From the NCBI RefSeq assembly GCF_001261915.1, contig NZ_CVRT01000031.1, positions 1-64,000 of the forward strand: 64,000 nt of DNA, read 5' to 3'. Under the pieces are notes generated by a model. The model ran no database searches and was not told the origin of the DNA. It saw nothing but the letters and a program-made list of their open reading frames with translations. Of this stretch, positions 26,351 through 34,460 are shown piece after piece; the stretch's first letter is position 1; the number at the start of each line of letters is the position of its first letter. This DNA comes from Halorubrum sp. SD626R. Its GTDB lineage: Archaea > Halobacteriota > Halobacteria > Halobacteriales > Haloferacaceae. The position numbers and the translations under genes were made by a program.

Positions 26351-26463
26351 AGACAGGTCTTGAGGGAATGATCTCTTGAGATTAAGCATTGCGAGAAGGA
26401 AGTGGTATACATAAAACCGCAGTAACCCCCACTTGTTTAAATTGACAGCGTGTCCTCGAAAAC

Positions 26464-27285
26464 ATGAGCAAAAACGGACCCGCGACTGCGGCGATCTATG
26501 CCCGCGTCTCAACATCGGATCAGGACGTATCTCGGCAGCTCGACGAGGCGCACGAGCATTTGGAACGTCTCGGTGTAGAAGACATCGAGGAGTATCCAGA
26601 GATCGTCTCCGGCGCTGCCGACACCGACACTCGCGAGGTGTACAACCGACTCCTCGACGATGTCGAGACGGGACAGTTCGACCTCGTGGTCGTTCACGAA
26701 ATCAGCCGACTCTCTCGGCTCGGTCCGACTGAGATTCACGAGTTCATCCAACACTGCTTGGAACATGACACTGGCGTCGAGGCCCTCGATGTTGGCCTGA
26801 AAATCCATGTCGACGACGGCGAACTTCAGCAGACGATATACAGCATGGTCGCTCGGTTGATGGGCGACCTCGCCCAGATCGAACACCAACAAAAACTCCA
26901 GCGGATACGGTCGGGCGTCCGCGCCGCACAGTCCGCCGGAAAGTGGACCGGGAGGCCGCCAGCAGGGTTCGTCGTCGAGGACGGCTACCTCCGCGTTGAT
27001 CCGGCCGAGTTCCTACACGTCCGGGAGGCCCTCACCCGTGTCGACCGCGGTGAGTCGTTCGCGACTGTCGCCGACGACACCGGCATCGCTGAGTCGACGC
27101 TCCGGAGCCTCCACCAGGATCGCCGCGATCTTTACCTCGGCGGCGAGGCCGAGGACAAGCGCGTCGACGACGCACTCACCGATGTCCGCCCGCTGGAGGA
27201 TGCGCGGGCCGAGGATCCCAACCTCGAAGAACTGCGCGAACGCGTCGAGCGGCTGGAGGAGGCCACCGATATCGACCCCCACTGA
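26464..27285 (+). CDS. Serine recombinase (resolvase/invertase family)
   Basis: A 273-residue protein. The N-terminal catalytic domain has the nucleophile Ser16 in IYARVSTSDQD, then FDLVVVHEISRLSRLG with the conserved arginines. The long E-helix follows (SMVARLMGDLAQIEHQQ), then RIRSGVRAAQSAGKWTGRPPAGF, a typical hinge into the DNA-binding part. The C-terminus has a helix-turn-helix-like SFATVADDTGIAESTLRSL and a charged helical tail. These enzymes resolve, invert or integrate DNA. It may have moved this island or may act as a plasmid resolvase. No obvious res site was identified. Confidence 0.85.
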   Translation: MSKNGPATAAIYARVSTSDQDVSRQLDEAHEHLERLGVEDIEEYPEIVSGAADTDTREVYNRLLDDVETGQFDLVVVHEISRLSRLGPTEIHEFIQHCLEHDTGVEALDVGLKIHVDDGELQQTIYSMVARLMGDLAQIEHQQKLQRIRSGVRAAQSAGKWTGRPPAGFVVEDGYLRVDPAEFLHVREALTRVDRGESFATVADDTGIAESTLRSLHQDRRDLYLGGEAEDKRVDDALTDVRPLEDARAEDPNLEELRERVERLEEATDIDPH

Positions 27286-27455
27286 CGCACACCCTACCTC
27301 CTCAAACCCGAGTCGTGCGTACGTGTCGAATTGGTTCTATTAAAACCCTCAACCGGCGATCTGTCGTCAACCATTTGCTGAATATAGAGTGCGAATCGGC
27401 CGTGTACTATCTATCAACCAGGTAGGTTCGCCAACAGTACGAGCACGTACCAATC

Positions 27456-27692
27456 CTATCCAGCGAAGTCGTCAACTGCTGGCTGTATATAATCTAACTC
27501 ACGGAGCCGGTCGAGCAACTCATCGTCGGAGACTGCTTCGCTGACTGCCATACTTAGGTCTTCGTTACGCTGTTCAAGCACACTAAGAAGTTGTCTCGCA
27601 GTCCTCAGTTTGTAACTTGCGTCCGGGTTGTCCATATCTTCTTGAACCTCTCCTAACAGCTCCTCTATCGTCGTGAGCACATCCACTACCAT
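27456..27692 (-). CDS. Hypothetical small helical protein
   Basis: A 78-residue acidic, all-helical protein (TTIEELLGEVQEDMDN, then KLRTARQLLSVLEQRNEDL). It has no recognised domain. It stands alone on the minus strand between the recombinase and the TGTTGGTTA repeats. Its start is about 130 bases from the first of those repeats, so they could include its operator. Confidence 0.4.
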   Translation of the reverse strand: MVVDVLTTIEELLGEVQEDMDNPDASYKLRTARQLLSVLEQRNEDLSMAVSEAVSDDELLDRLRELDYIQPAVDDFAG

Positions 27693-28073
27693 GAGCTAAC
27701 TACGAGAACGAGTATCATATAGATGACTGGCGATTCGCAAAATACCCTGTGAGACGAAGTTTCTATATTTAGCACATCCCCAGAAACCTATTATCTCTTG
27801 AGGATCTCAACAGGGCCGCTTAACCAACAAAACCGCCCTTATCTACCCCTGTTGGTTAACGTCAGAGAGTACGAATTCCTCTGTGATGGGTCTTTATACA
27901 CCGATCTGTTGGTTAGAAATCATCAGTGGGTATAACACTCGAGATGATGTTTTAATCCTCGAACAATAGACACGGACGATCAACGGTGTAACCTCTCGAC
28001 TGCGTGCTGATAGGCCCACGGACCGGCACTCGGCGAGCGAAGGGCTTTGTCCGGTGACGCCGAAGCGCACCAC
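27693..28073. other. Gene-free interval with repeated motif
   Basis: About 380 bases between divergent small genes. It holds three copies of TGTTGGTTA and little else that I can read. Confidence 0.5.
27821..27915. repeat. Three copies of TGTTGGTTA, one inverted
   Basis: The inverse copy is at 27821-27829, with direct copies at 27850-27858 and 27907-27915. The first two face each other as an inverted pair with longer shared edges (TTAACCAACA / TGTTGGTTAA). They lie between divergent genes, as operator sites often do. No regulator gene is adjacent. Confidence 0.5.
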
Positions 28074-28448
28074 ATGAGCAGAGCCGTTTCTGTCGCCACG
28101 GCGTTTCTTGTCGGTGTCTGTGTGTTCGCGTGGCTCGCAGGGCCAGTGCTGGAGGCTCGGTTCGGTGCTGAGGCGTTGTTGGCCGCCTACGGGGCCGTGG
28201 CCGCTGGAACTGCAGCCACGACGTACGTACTCGTCCGTCGGGTCGACGCCCGGCTTTCGGGAGGAGAGACTAGCGGAGACGAACCGACAACCGCCAACGA
28301 GGTCGACACGGCCGACAACGATGGGCGGAACGCGAACGCTGGTGAGGACGAGACGCTGATCGTCCGGTTCGACGATCTGGACGATCTCGACGTGGAACGG
28401 GAGGTTCGACAGCTGAAGGCCGAACGTTCTGGCAGTGGCAAGGACTGA
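28074..28448 (+). CDS. Small membrane protein with acidic C-terminal tail
   Basis: A 124-residue protein starting MSRAVSVATAFLVGVCVFAW. Two hydrophobic segments (residues about 5-22 and 30-52) are followed by a charged, acidic cytoplasmic tail, with ETLIVRFDDLDDLDVEREV near the end. The architecture is common among haloarchaeal hypothetical proteins. ATG at 28074 is chosen; the upstream GTG at 28047 would add nine residues. Its stop lies where the transposase remnant begins. Confidence 0.55.
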   Translation: MSRAVSVATAFLVGVCVFAWLAGPVLEARFGAEALLAAYGAVAAGTAATTYVLVRRVDARLSGGETSGDEPTTANEVDTADNDGRNANAGEDETLIVRFDDLDDLDVEREVRQLKAERSGSGKD

Positions 28449-28953
28449 CGCGCCGTTCATCGACTCACCACGAGATGCTCGATACCACCACGCGAAACGC
28501 TTCGGTATCGACACGAGCTATCGACTCTTTAAACAAAGTATTGCGACGACCTCAACACAAAATCCGGTCGTACGGCTGCTGTACGTCGTGGTGAGCTTGT
28601 TGTTACAGAACGTCTGGCGGTATTTACACTGGGAGTACGTGGCGACGCCCCGCCGTGGGGGGCGTCGCCTCTGGAAGTGGTCGTTCAAGGAGTTCATCAA
28701 TATGGTTCAACGGGCAGCGTGGACGGCCCTCGCGACGCGTCGGGCCGTCTCCCCAAATCGACCACCAGACGATCGGTTTACTCGCTACTCTCCGACAGGG
28801 CTAGCCTTCGTCATGAGTGGCGACGCTGTCGCGTCGGCGGCAGTCGCCGCCGACAGCGACAGCTCTGCGTCAGTTCGTCGAAGATTTTCTCGTCAAGGCC
28901 ACCCAGCACAACCGCTTCGCCACAGAGCTCAGGCTTCAGAAACAGCTAGCTGA
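28449..28953 (+). pseudogene. Transposase C-terminal remnant
   Basis: The frame reads KRFGIDTSYRLFKQSIATTS, then NPVVRLLYVVVSLLLQNVW, WEYVATPRRGGRRLWKW, and FKEFINMVQRAAWTALATRR. This is the end of a DDE transposase of a haloarchaeal IS type (ISH3/IS4-like by pattern). The catalytic part upstream is absent. The last 60 residues are compositionally odd and probably frameshifted. A second copy of the end lies at 58882-59207 in inverse. Confidence 0.65.
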
Positions 28954-28969
28954 GGATGCTTTGTGAGGT
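28642..28969 (+). repeat. Long inverted repeat, left copy
   Basis: About 328 bases nearly identical to the inverse of 58882-59207. It begins at a GC-rich hairpin (GCGACGCCCC / GGGGCGTCGC) and ends at GATGCTTTGTGAGGT. Together the copies bound about 30 kb of signalling genes. Confidence 0.8.
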
Positions 28970-29000
28970 TCGGCAACTACTGTTTACGACGGGGAGGAGG

Positions 29001-32000
29001 TCACACCTCCCCTGATGATTTCTCAAATTCGACATCCATAACCTCAAATCGAGCTCCACCGTCACTCCCGCCTGTGACACGAATCTGCCAGTCATGAGCG
29101 GCGATAATCTCTTCAACAATACTCAGCCCAAATCCGGTTCCGTCTGCCGATTTCGAGTACCCGGCCTCAAAGATGTCATCATATTCCTCGGACGAAATAC
29201 CCGGACCATCGTCCTCAATATAGAATCCGTCGTCAAGTTCCCCGACCGTCACAGTCACGTCAGATCCGCCGTGTTCGATTGCGTTTCGAAACAGGTTCTC
29301 AAACACCTGCTTGAGGCGGCTTTTATCTGCAAGTATACTCCGTTCGATATTGTTGAATAATGCTGCTTGGCCTGTGTCAACGGTTTCCCAGCACCCATTA
29401 ATCATCGTGGCGAGATCGAACGGCTGTGCGTCGGTTACTTCTTTTCCTTCACGGGCTAGCATCAGGAGATCGTCAATCAGCGTCTCCATCCGGTTGAGAC
29501 CTTTTTTTGCCTCATCCAGATAGTCGCTGTCACACTCTATGGATGCCATTTCAATTCCCCCCGTAGCGATTTGTAGTGGATTTCTCAAGTCGTGTGAAAC
29601 AACACTTGTGAACTCCTCTAGTCGTTTGTTTGTGCGTTTAACCGACTCACGTTCAGTAATGTCGATATACATTGCTACCGTTCCGATGATCTCACCGTCT
29701 GCTGTACGACGTGGAACCGAGCGCAAGAGAGCCTCTACTACCTCACCATCGTTAGCCACTAGATTGCGTTTCTCTCTAGTGAACTCACCGTTAATCGATC
29801 GACTATATCCTCCAGATTGTAATTCTTCTTCCGACTCAGGTGTGTAGAATTCTGTGAGTTTGCTGCCGGTTATTGCGTCCGCATCGTATCCAAGTGTCTC
29901 GACGAACTGGCTATTGTAGTCCTCAATAATCGGCCGGTCGTCCTCAGATCGAGTGAGAACCGTCATCACTGGGGCTTCCTCGAACAGCGTTCGGTACTGT
30001 GATTCATATTTGTTCGCCAAATGCTCCAGTTCCTCTGTTTGTTGTTCCAACTGCTGTTTGCGTTCTATTCGTCTGGTGATGTCGGTCGTGACACCGGTAA
30101 TCCGAAACGGATCACCGTTCTCGTTGGTAATTACGTCGAGGCGGGCCTGTACCCAGCGTACCCCACGGTTGGGATGGTTGACACGGAACTCCTGCTCGAT
30201 TGGCCACTCTACTGTTCCATCTTGTTGGGCCTCCAGATTTTTGAGCAGCTCGTCCTTGTCATCGGTATGGACGTGCCGGAGCCAAGCCGTCGGGTCATCG
30301 TAGGCCTCCTCAGGTGTAATCCCGTAGATTGTTTCCACTGCCGGATTTACGTACTTAGTTTCTGAGTAATCAGTTGGTAATAAGAAAAACGCGTCTTGGA
30401 CATTGCCGGCAAATCGTTCAAACCGCTCACGGACCATCCGAAGCTCCTGCTCGCGTTCCTTGCGCTCAGTGATGTCTTGGAACGTCCCTTGCACGGCGAC
30501 GATTTCATCATCTTCATACTCTGGTTCTCCAAGGGCGCTTATCCACCGCACATCACCTTCCACTGTGAGAATCCGAACCTCCAGTTCGTACGGATCGCCC
30601 TCGGTTGCGAGACCGTTAAAGGCTTTTTCGAGGGTCTCTCTATCCTCCGGATGATAAGATTCAATTGCGTCTTCGAATGTCACATTAGTCTCCCGTGACA
30701 CTCCGTGAATGTGGTACATTTCATCCGACCATCGCAAAGACTCTGACTGTATAGTAAATTCCCAACCACCGACAGCTGCGACTTCCTGTGTGTCTCGCAG
30801 AAACTGACTGCTCCGTTCAAGTTCCTCCTTTCGCTGCTTGCGTTCTGTTACATCACGGTATAGCCACAGAATCGCCTCACCTTCTGGCAGGGTGTACGGC
30901 ACGTAATCGCGCTCAACAACGCGATTGTCTGCGAGGGTGAGCTCCTCGTTTTGAACCGCCTCCCGGCGTTCAATCCGATCTGCTATGCCTTGGATAAACC
31001 CCTCAGGATCGGCGAACTGGTTTTTGAGCTCTTCAGCCGCCGCGGCACAGTCACGCCCAACAAGTTGGTCACTATCGATAGGTTTGCCAAGTGTTTCGCC
31101 CAGTAGGTCATTCGCCATGAGTACGTCACGTTCGGCATCTTCGACGAGCACCCCCATCGGCAGATTTTCGACGATTGTACGGAGAACAGTATTCGTCTGC
31201 TTAATCTTCTGCTCGCGCTCTTTGCGCTCAGTGATGTCCCGGTTTGTACAGATAAGACCGCCATCGTCAAGCAGTGAGAGCGTGATCTCTTGAGAGACTG
31301 TGGTCCCGTCGCGTCGCTTACCCACAGTCTCGCCTCGCCACTCACCTTTCTCTTCGACTACTGGCAAGACGTCCCGTTCGATCCGTGTGATCTCGTCGTC
31401 GCCATACAGTCGTCGCCAGGTGCTGCCGAGGAGTTCACCGGCCTCGTAATCGAAGATATCGGCATGGGCTTGGTTCATGTAGATATACTCGTGGTCCTCG
31501 TTCAGGATCGAGATACCGTCCATCGCCGCTTCCATCGCAGCGGACTGCATCTCTAGTTCGGTTTTTCTTTTTTTACGTTGGGTGATGTCTGTTGAGATCC
31601 CGAGCACAGCGTTGCTGTCGGTTTCTACCGGGTCGTAAGGGATCTTTGTCGTCTCCAAGAGCCGTGTCTCACCATCGGCGGTCGTCAACGTCTCCTTGGG
31701 AATTTGTTTAGGCTCGCCAGACGCTATAACGGCCTGATCGTCGGAGCGGAACTGGCTAACTTGCTCCTTGGAGTCTGCGAAGTCGGCGTCTGTAGCACCC
31801 TCGAGGTTATTGACGCTGGTCCCATACGCGTCGGCAGTGGCCTCGTTTGCTAGCAGAAACTCACCGGTCTCGTCTTTAGCGAAGACGAGCTGTGGGAGCA
31901 TATCGATGATTTGGCGCAACTGGTCGCGAGTCGCTTGGGCACGGTCTCGATGGCGATGTCTTTCTACGGCGTTTCGAATCTGATTGGCAAGGATCGTGTA

Positions 32001-32345
32001 CTGAGCTGTTCCAGAGTCTTTTTGTAGATAGTCTGTCACACCGGCAGCGATCGCATCGCTTGCGACCGCTTCACTACCTTTGCCTGTATAAAGAATAAAC
32101 GGCAAGGCGGGATCTTCCTCGCGCACTGTTTTGAGGAACTCAATACCGTTCTGGCCGGGCATATCGTAGTCGCTCACAATACAATCGAAGTTATCTGTGG
32201 CGAGTCGATCCAGCCCTTCGCTGGCGCTTGTTACTGTTTCAACAGCAAATTGGCTCTCCTGTTCAGAGAGTATATCGGCTGTTAGTCCCGCGAGAGCGGG
32301 GTCATCATCAACGAGAAGAACCGAAACGCCTGTTGACTCAATCAT
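29001..32345 (-). CDS. Hybrid sensor kinase: receiver, six PAS, histidine kinase
   Basis: A 1114-residue cytoplasmic protein. The receiver domain has phospho-acceptor Asp59 (CIVSDYDMPG) and Lys109 (YLQKD). Six PAS modules follow, most ending in the DITERKER-type linker. The dimerisation helix has His918 in VVSHDLRNPLQ, and the ATPase domain has FRNAIEHG, DDGPGI and GTGFGLS. It has no membrane segment, so it probably senses cytoplasmic signals such as redox state or light through PAS cofactors, which are not visible. The receiver at the N-terminus means that it can itself be a phosphorelay target. It is the first gene beyond the left inverted repeat. Confidence 0.9.
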   Translation of the reverse strand: MIESTGVSVLLVDDDPALAGLTADILSEQESQFAVETVTSASEGLDRLATDNFDCIVSDYDMPGQNGIEFLKTVREEDPALPFILYTGKGSEAVASDAIAAGVTDYLQKDSGTAQYTILANQIRNAVERHRHRDRAQATRDQLRQIIDMLPQLVFAKDETGEFLLANEATADAYGTSVNNLEGATDADFADSKEQVSQFRSDDQAVIASGEPKQIPKETLTTADGETRLLETTKIPYDPVETDSNAVLGISTDITQRKKRKTELEMQSAAMEAAMDGISILNEDHEYIYMNQAHADIFDYEAGELLGSTWRRLYGDDEITRIERDVLPVVEEKGEWRGETVGKRRDGTTVSQEITLSLLDDGGLICTNRDITERKEREQKIKQTNTVLRTIVENLPMGVLVEDAERDVLMANDLLGETLGKPIDSDQLVGRDCAAAAEELKNQFADPEGFIQGIADRIERREAVQNEELTLADNRVVERDYVPYTLPEGEAILWLYRDVTERKQRKEELERSSQFLRDTQEVAAVGGWEFTIQSESLRWSDEMYHIHGVSRETNVTFEDAIESYHPEDRETLEKAFNGLATEGDPYELEVRILTVEGDVRWISALGEPEYEDDEIVAVQGTFQDITERKEREQELRMVRERFERFAGNVQDAFFLLPTDYSETKYVNPAVETIYGITPEEAYDDPTAWLRHVHTDDKDELLKNLEAQQDGTVEWPIEQEFRVNHPNRGVRWVQARLDVITNENGDPFRITGVTTDITRRIERKQQLEQQTEELEHLANKYESQYRTLFEEAPVMTVLTRSEDDRPIIEDYNSQFVETLGYDADAITGSKLTEFYTPESEEELQSGGYSRSINGEFTREKRNLVANDGEVVEALLRSVPRRTADGEIIGTVAMYIDITERESVKRTNKRLEEFTSVVSHDLRNPLQIATGGIEMASIECDSDYLDEAKKGLNRMETLIDDLLMLAREGKEVTDAQPFDLATMINGCWETVDTGQAALFNNIERSILADKSRLKQVFENLFRNAIEHGGSDVTVTVGELDDGFYIEDDGPGISSEEYDDIFEAGYSKSADGTGFGLSIVEEIIAAHDWQIRVTGGSDGGARFEVMDVEFEKSSGEV

Positions 32346-32476
32346 GTATGATAACTAAGCGGTGACACATATAGCATTTCGGAGGAAATTTTCATTCGGG
32401 ATACTCAGCCGATTTTTCCATCTACTGTGAGGTTGATACAAGACTCGTCCAGATCTAGCCGGTCCTCAGACTAATT

Positions 32477-32514
32477 GACATCCTCCCACGCCTGAAGACG
32501 CGGGAATCCCACGG
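32477..32514 (-). repeat. IS200/IS605-like terminal hairpin remnant
   Basis: The minus strand reads GGGATTCCCGCGTCTTCAGG followed by CGTGGGAGGATGTC. Sequences of this form mark the end of tnpB-carrying IS200/IS605 elements in haloarchaea. No tnpA or tnpB gene is present nearby, so only the end remains. I recognise the pattern from memory; it was not searched. Confidence 0.45.
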
Positions 32515-32765
32515 CACCGCACCGCTGAGTTGGGATATTACGGTTCGCAGTTCACGACCTGTTCTCGCGGGGCGAAACTGCCCTCGCTGCGGTCAAACAG
32601 GTGACCCGCTGGCTGTGCCAACCAGCCGTTATCCCTATCGCCGCCATCCGTGGCGAGACTCGGGAGTACCTTTTGTCGAAAGTACTCTACCGAGCTCAAA
32701 AGGGAATCCACGAAGCTAAGAACTCGTATTTTAACCGGCGAGAATGCTAAGGTGGAATTAGGCGC

Positions 32766-32900
32766 TAATCCCCCTTTTTCAAGGAGCAACGCAGAAATCG
32801 AAGCGACGAAGTAGCGCAGTAGGGAGTGGGGTTAGCAGAATACAGGCGGTAAGCCCCCTTCCTCAAGGAGCGACCAGCGGGAGCGAGTAGGGTGGGGTAG
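32766..32900. repeat. Two related hairpin-forming repeats
   Basis: Unit 1 (32766-32834) and unit 2 (32850-32900) share the plan TAAnCCCC, then CAAGGAGC, then AGTAGGG and TGGGGT. The ends of each unit can pair. They look like structured noncoding DNA linked to transposon ends. Confidence 0.5.
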
Positions 32901-32952
32901 TTCACCGAGTAGACGTGACACGTTCCAGCGACTGCGTCGAAGGGTCCCACAA

Positions 32953-34445
32953 TCACACTCTGGCAAGTGATTGTTGTTGTTGACCTCTGCTTGGGAGTTG
33001 AAACTGAAGTGCGGTCCCGTTACTGAGATCATCCACAGAGATGTTGCCGCCCGCTTGCTTGACTGCCATCCGAATTTTCCAGATTCCAAGGGCGCTACCG
33101 TGCATTAATGCTGATTCTTGGCCTGTCTCTAATACCGCAGCCTCTGCTGGTGGTATTCCGGGCCCATCATCCGCAATCGTAATTTTGATCCAATTGTTAT
33201 CGGTGTTAGCTACGGTCACACCTACTGTTGGCGTCTCTTCGGTGCTTGCCGCCACGGCATTATCAATTGCTTCGATGATTGCTTTCTGTACATACACTGG
33301 GATGCGTCCGGTGAATGGAGCGTCTAGTGTCAACGAGATATCTGCTTCAGGATGTTTAGATTGTTGGGACTCAACGATATCTGGTAAGAAATCACCTGGA
33401 AGCTTATGATCTGGCTTTCCGGATTCTGATTCGATCAACTTTTGGACTTCTTTCAGTTCACCTGTCATTTTTTCCATGAATCCAAGATATTCTTAACTCT
33501 ATTTGCGTGAGACATGCGCTCTTCACGAGAAACCGCTGTCGCAGCCATCTGTGTCCAGCCATTTACTTTCATCAAATCATTTCGCATGTTATGACGCATC
33601 AGACGGTGGAGAACTCGAAGGTGTTCTCTCTGCCGTTGTTTGTCAGTTATGTCGTAGCCAGCTACGATGAGCTGTATGACCTTACCGTTCTCATTAGTGA
33701 CTGGCTTCACTGAAACCTCAATAGTTCTAAGACCATCAGCTCCCCTCGCTTCAGTTTCGTAACGAACAAACCCACCATCTCTTGCTTGTGCTATCGCATC
33801 TTGAATACCTTTTTTGACCTCTTCAGAGTGCGTCCACCACGAGATCTCGTCGAACTGCTCATTAACGACGTTATCACGCTCAAGACCACCAAATTCCAGT
33901 GCGGTGTCGTTGATCTCGATGATGCTTCCGTCTAATCGTAAGAGACCAGTTATCTGAATCGTGTTATTGAACAGGGTTTCGTATCGGTGATTGAGCGTTT
34001 GTTGGCGGGCTGCGTAGTATCCGGCAGTAAACAGTACTAACGCCCCACCACCCGCGGAAACTAACAGCCTAAACTGTGGTTCTACGAGCGGCCGACCCTC
34101 AATTACCTCGACTGTAAGTGTTATTCCTGCAATCGTAGCTCCTACAAGACCACCAAAAATCGTCCAAATACCAACAGACCATTCGGTAGTAGCGGTCAGA
34201 TTTCTTTGACGAAGCCAGTATCCTGCGTATATTAATCCGAGACTGAGGCTCCCGTCTAAAAATAGTGCGATCATCGGTCCAAGTTGAGTGGAGAGTACAG
34301 CAATCTCTCGTACATGGTGGCCAACGGATAGGGTCAACAGCAGACTACCGAATGTCATGACCACGGCTGATCCTCGCAGTCTAGACATACATGTTAATGT
34401 AGGCGCACCCGCATATTGCTTGTTACTCACCCTGAATTTAGACAC
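32953..34445 (-). pseudogene. Membrane PAS histidine kinase split by a frameshift
   Basis: The first frame (34445-33465) has about four or five membrane helices, one PAS domain (NDTALEFGGLERDNVV) and the dimerisation helix with His285 (RLMRHNMRNDLMKV). It stops at DSWKK. The second frame (33477-32953) supplies the rest: KMTGELKEVQKL, then AIIEAIDNAVAA (N box), DDGPGI, and GSALGIWK. The break lies in a run of six A; seven would join the frames as DSWKKMTGEL. It could be a true mutation, a sequencing error, or slippage on the A run; the second frame also has its own ATG. It is a close paralogue of the upstream kinase, 15 bases away. Confidence 0.8.
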
Positions 34446-34460
34446 GTACCGACTTTGTAG

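Larger units (their letters stand above)
32346..32952. other. Gene-free interval with transposon-like remnants
   Basis: About 600 bases. It holds an IS200/IS605-like end hairpin (32477-32514) and two related structured repeats (32766-32900). A minus-strand frame between them has no recognisable protein and is probably noncoding. Confidence 0.5.

Noticed and set aside
32538..32789. 83-codon minus-strand frame between transposon-like repeats
   Set aside because: No recognisable protein and overlap with structured repeats; more likely noncoding.
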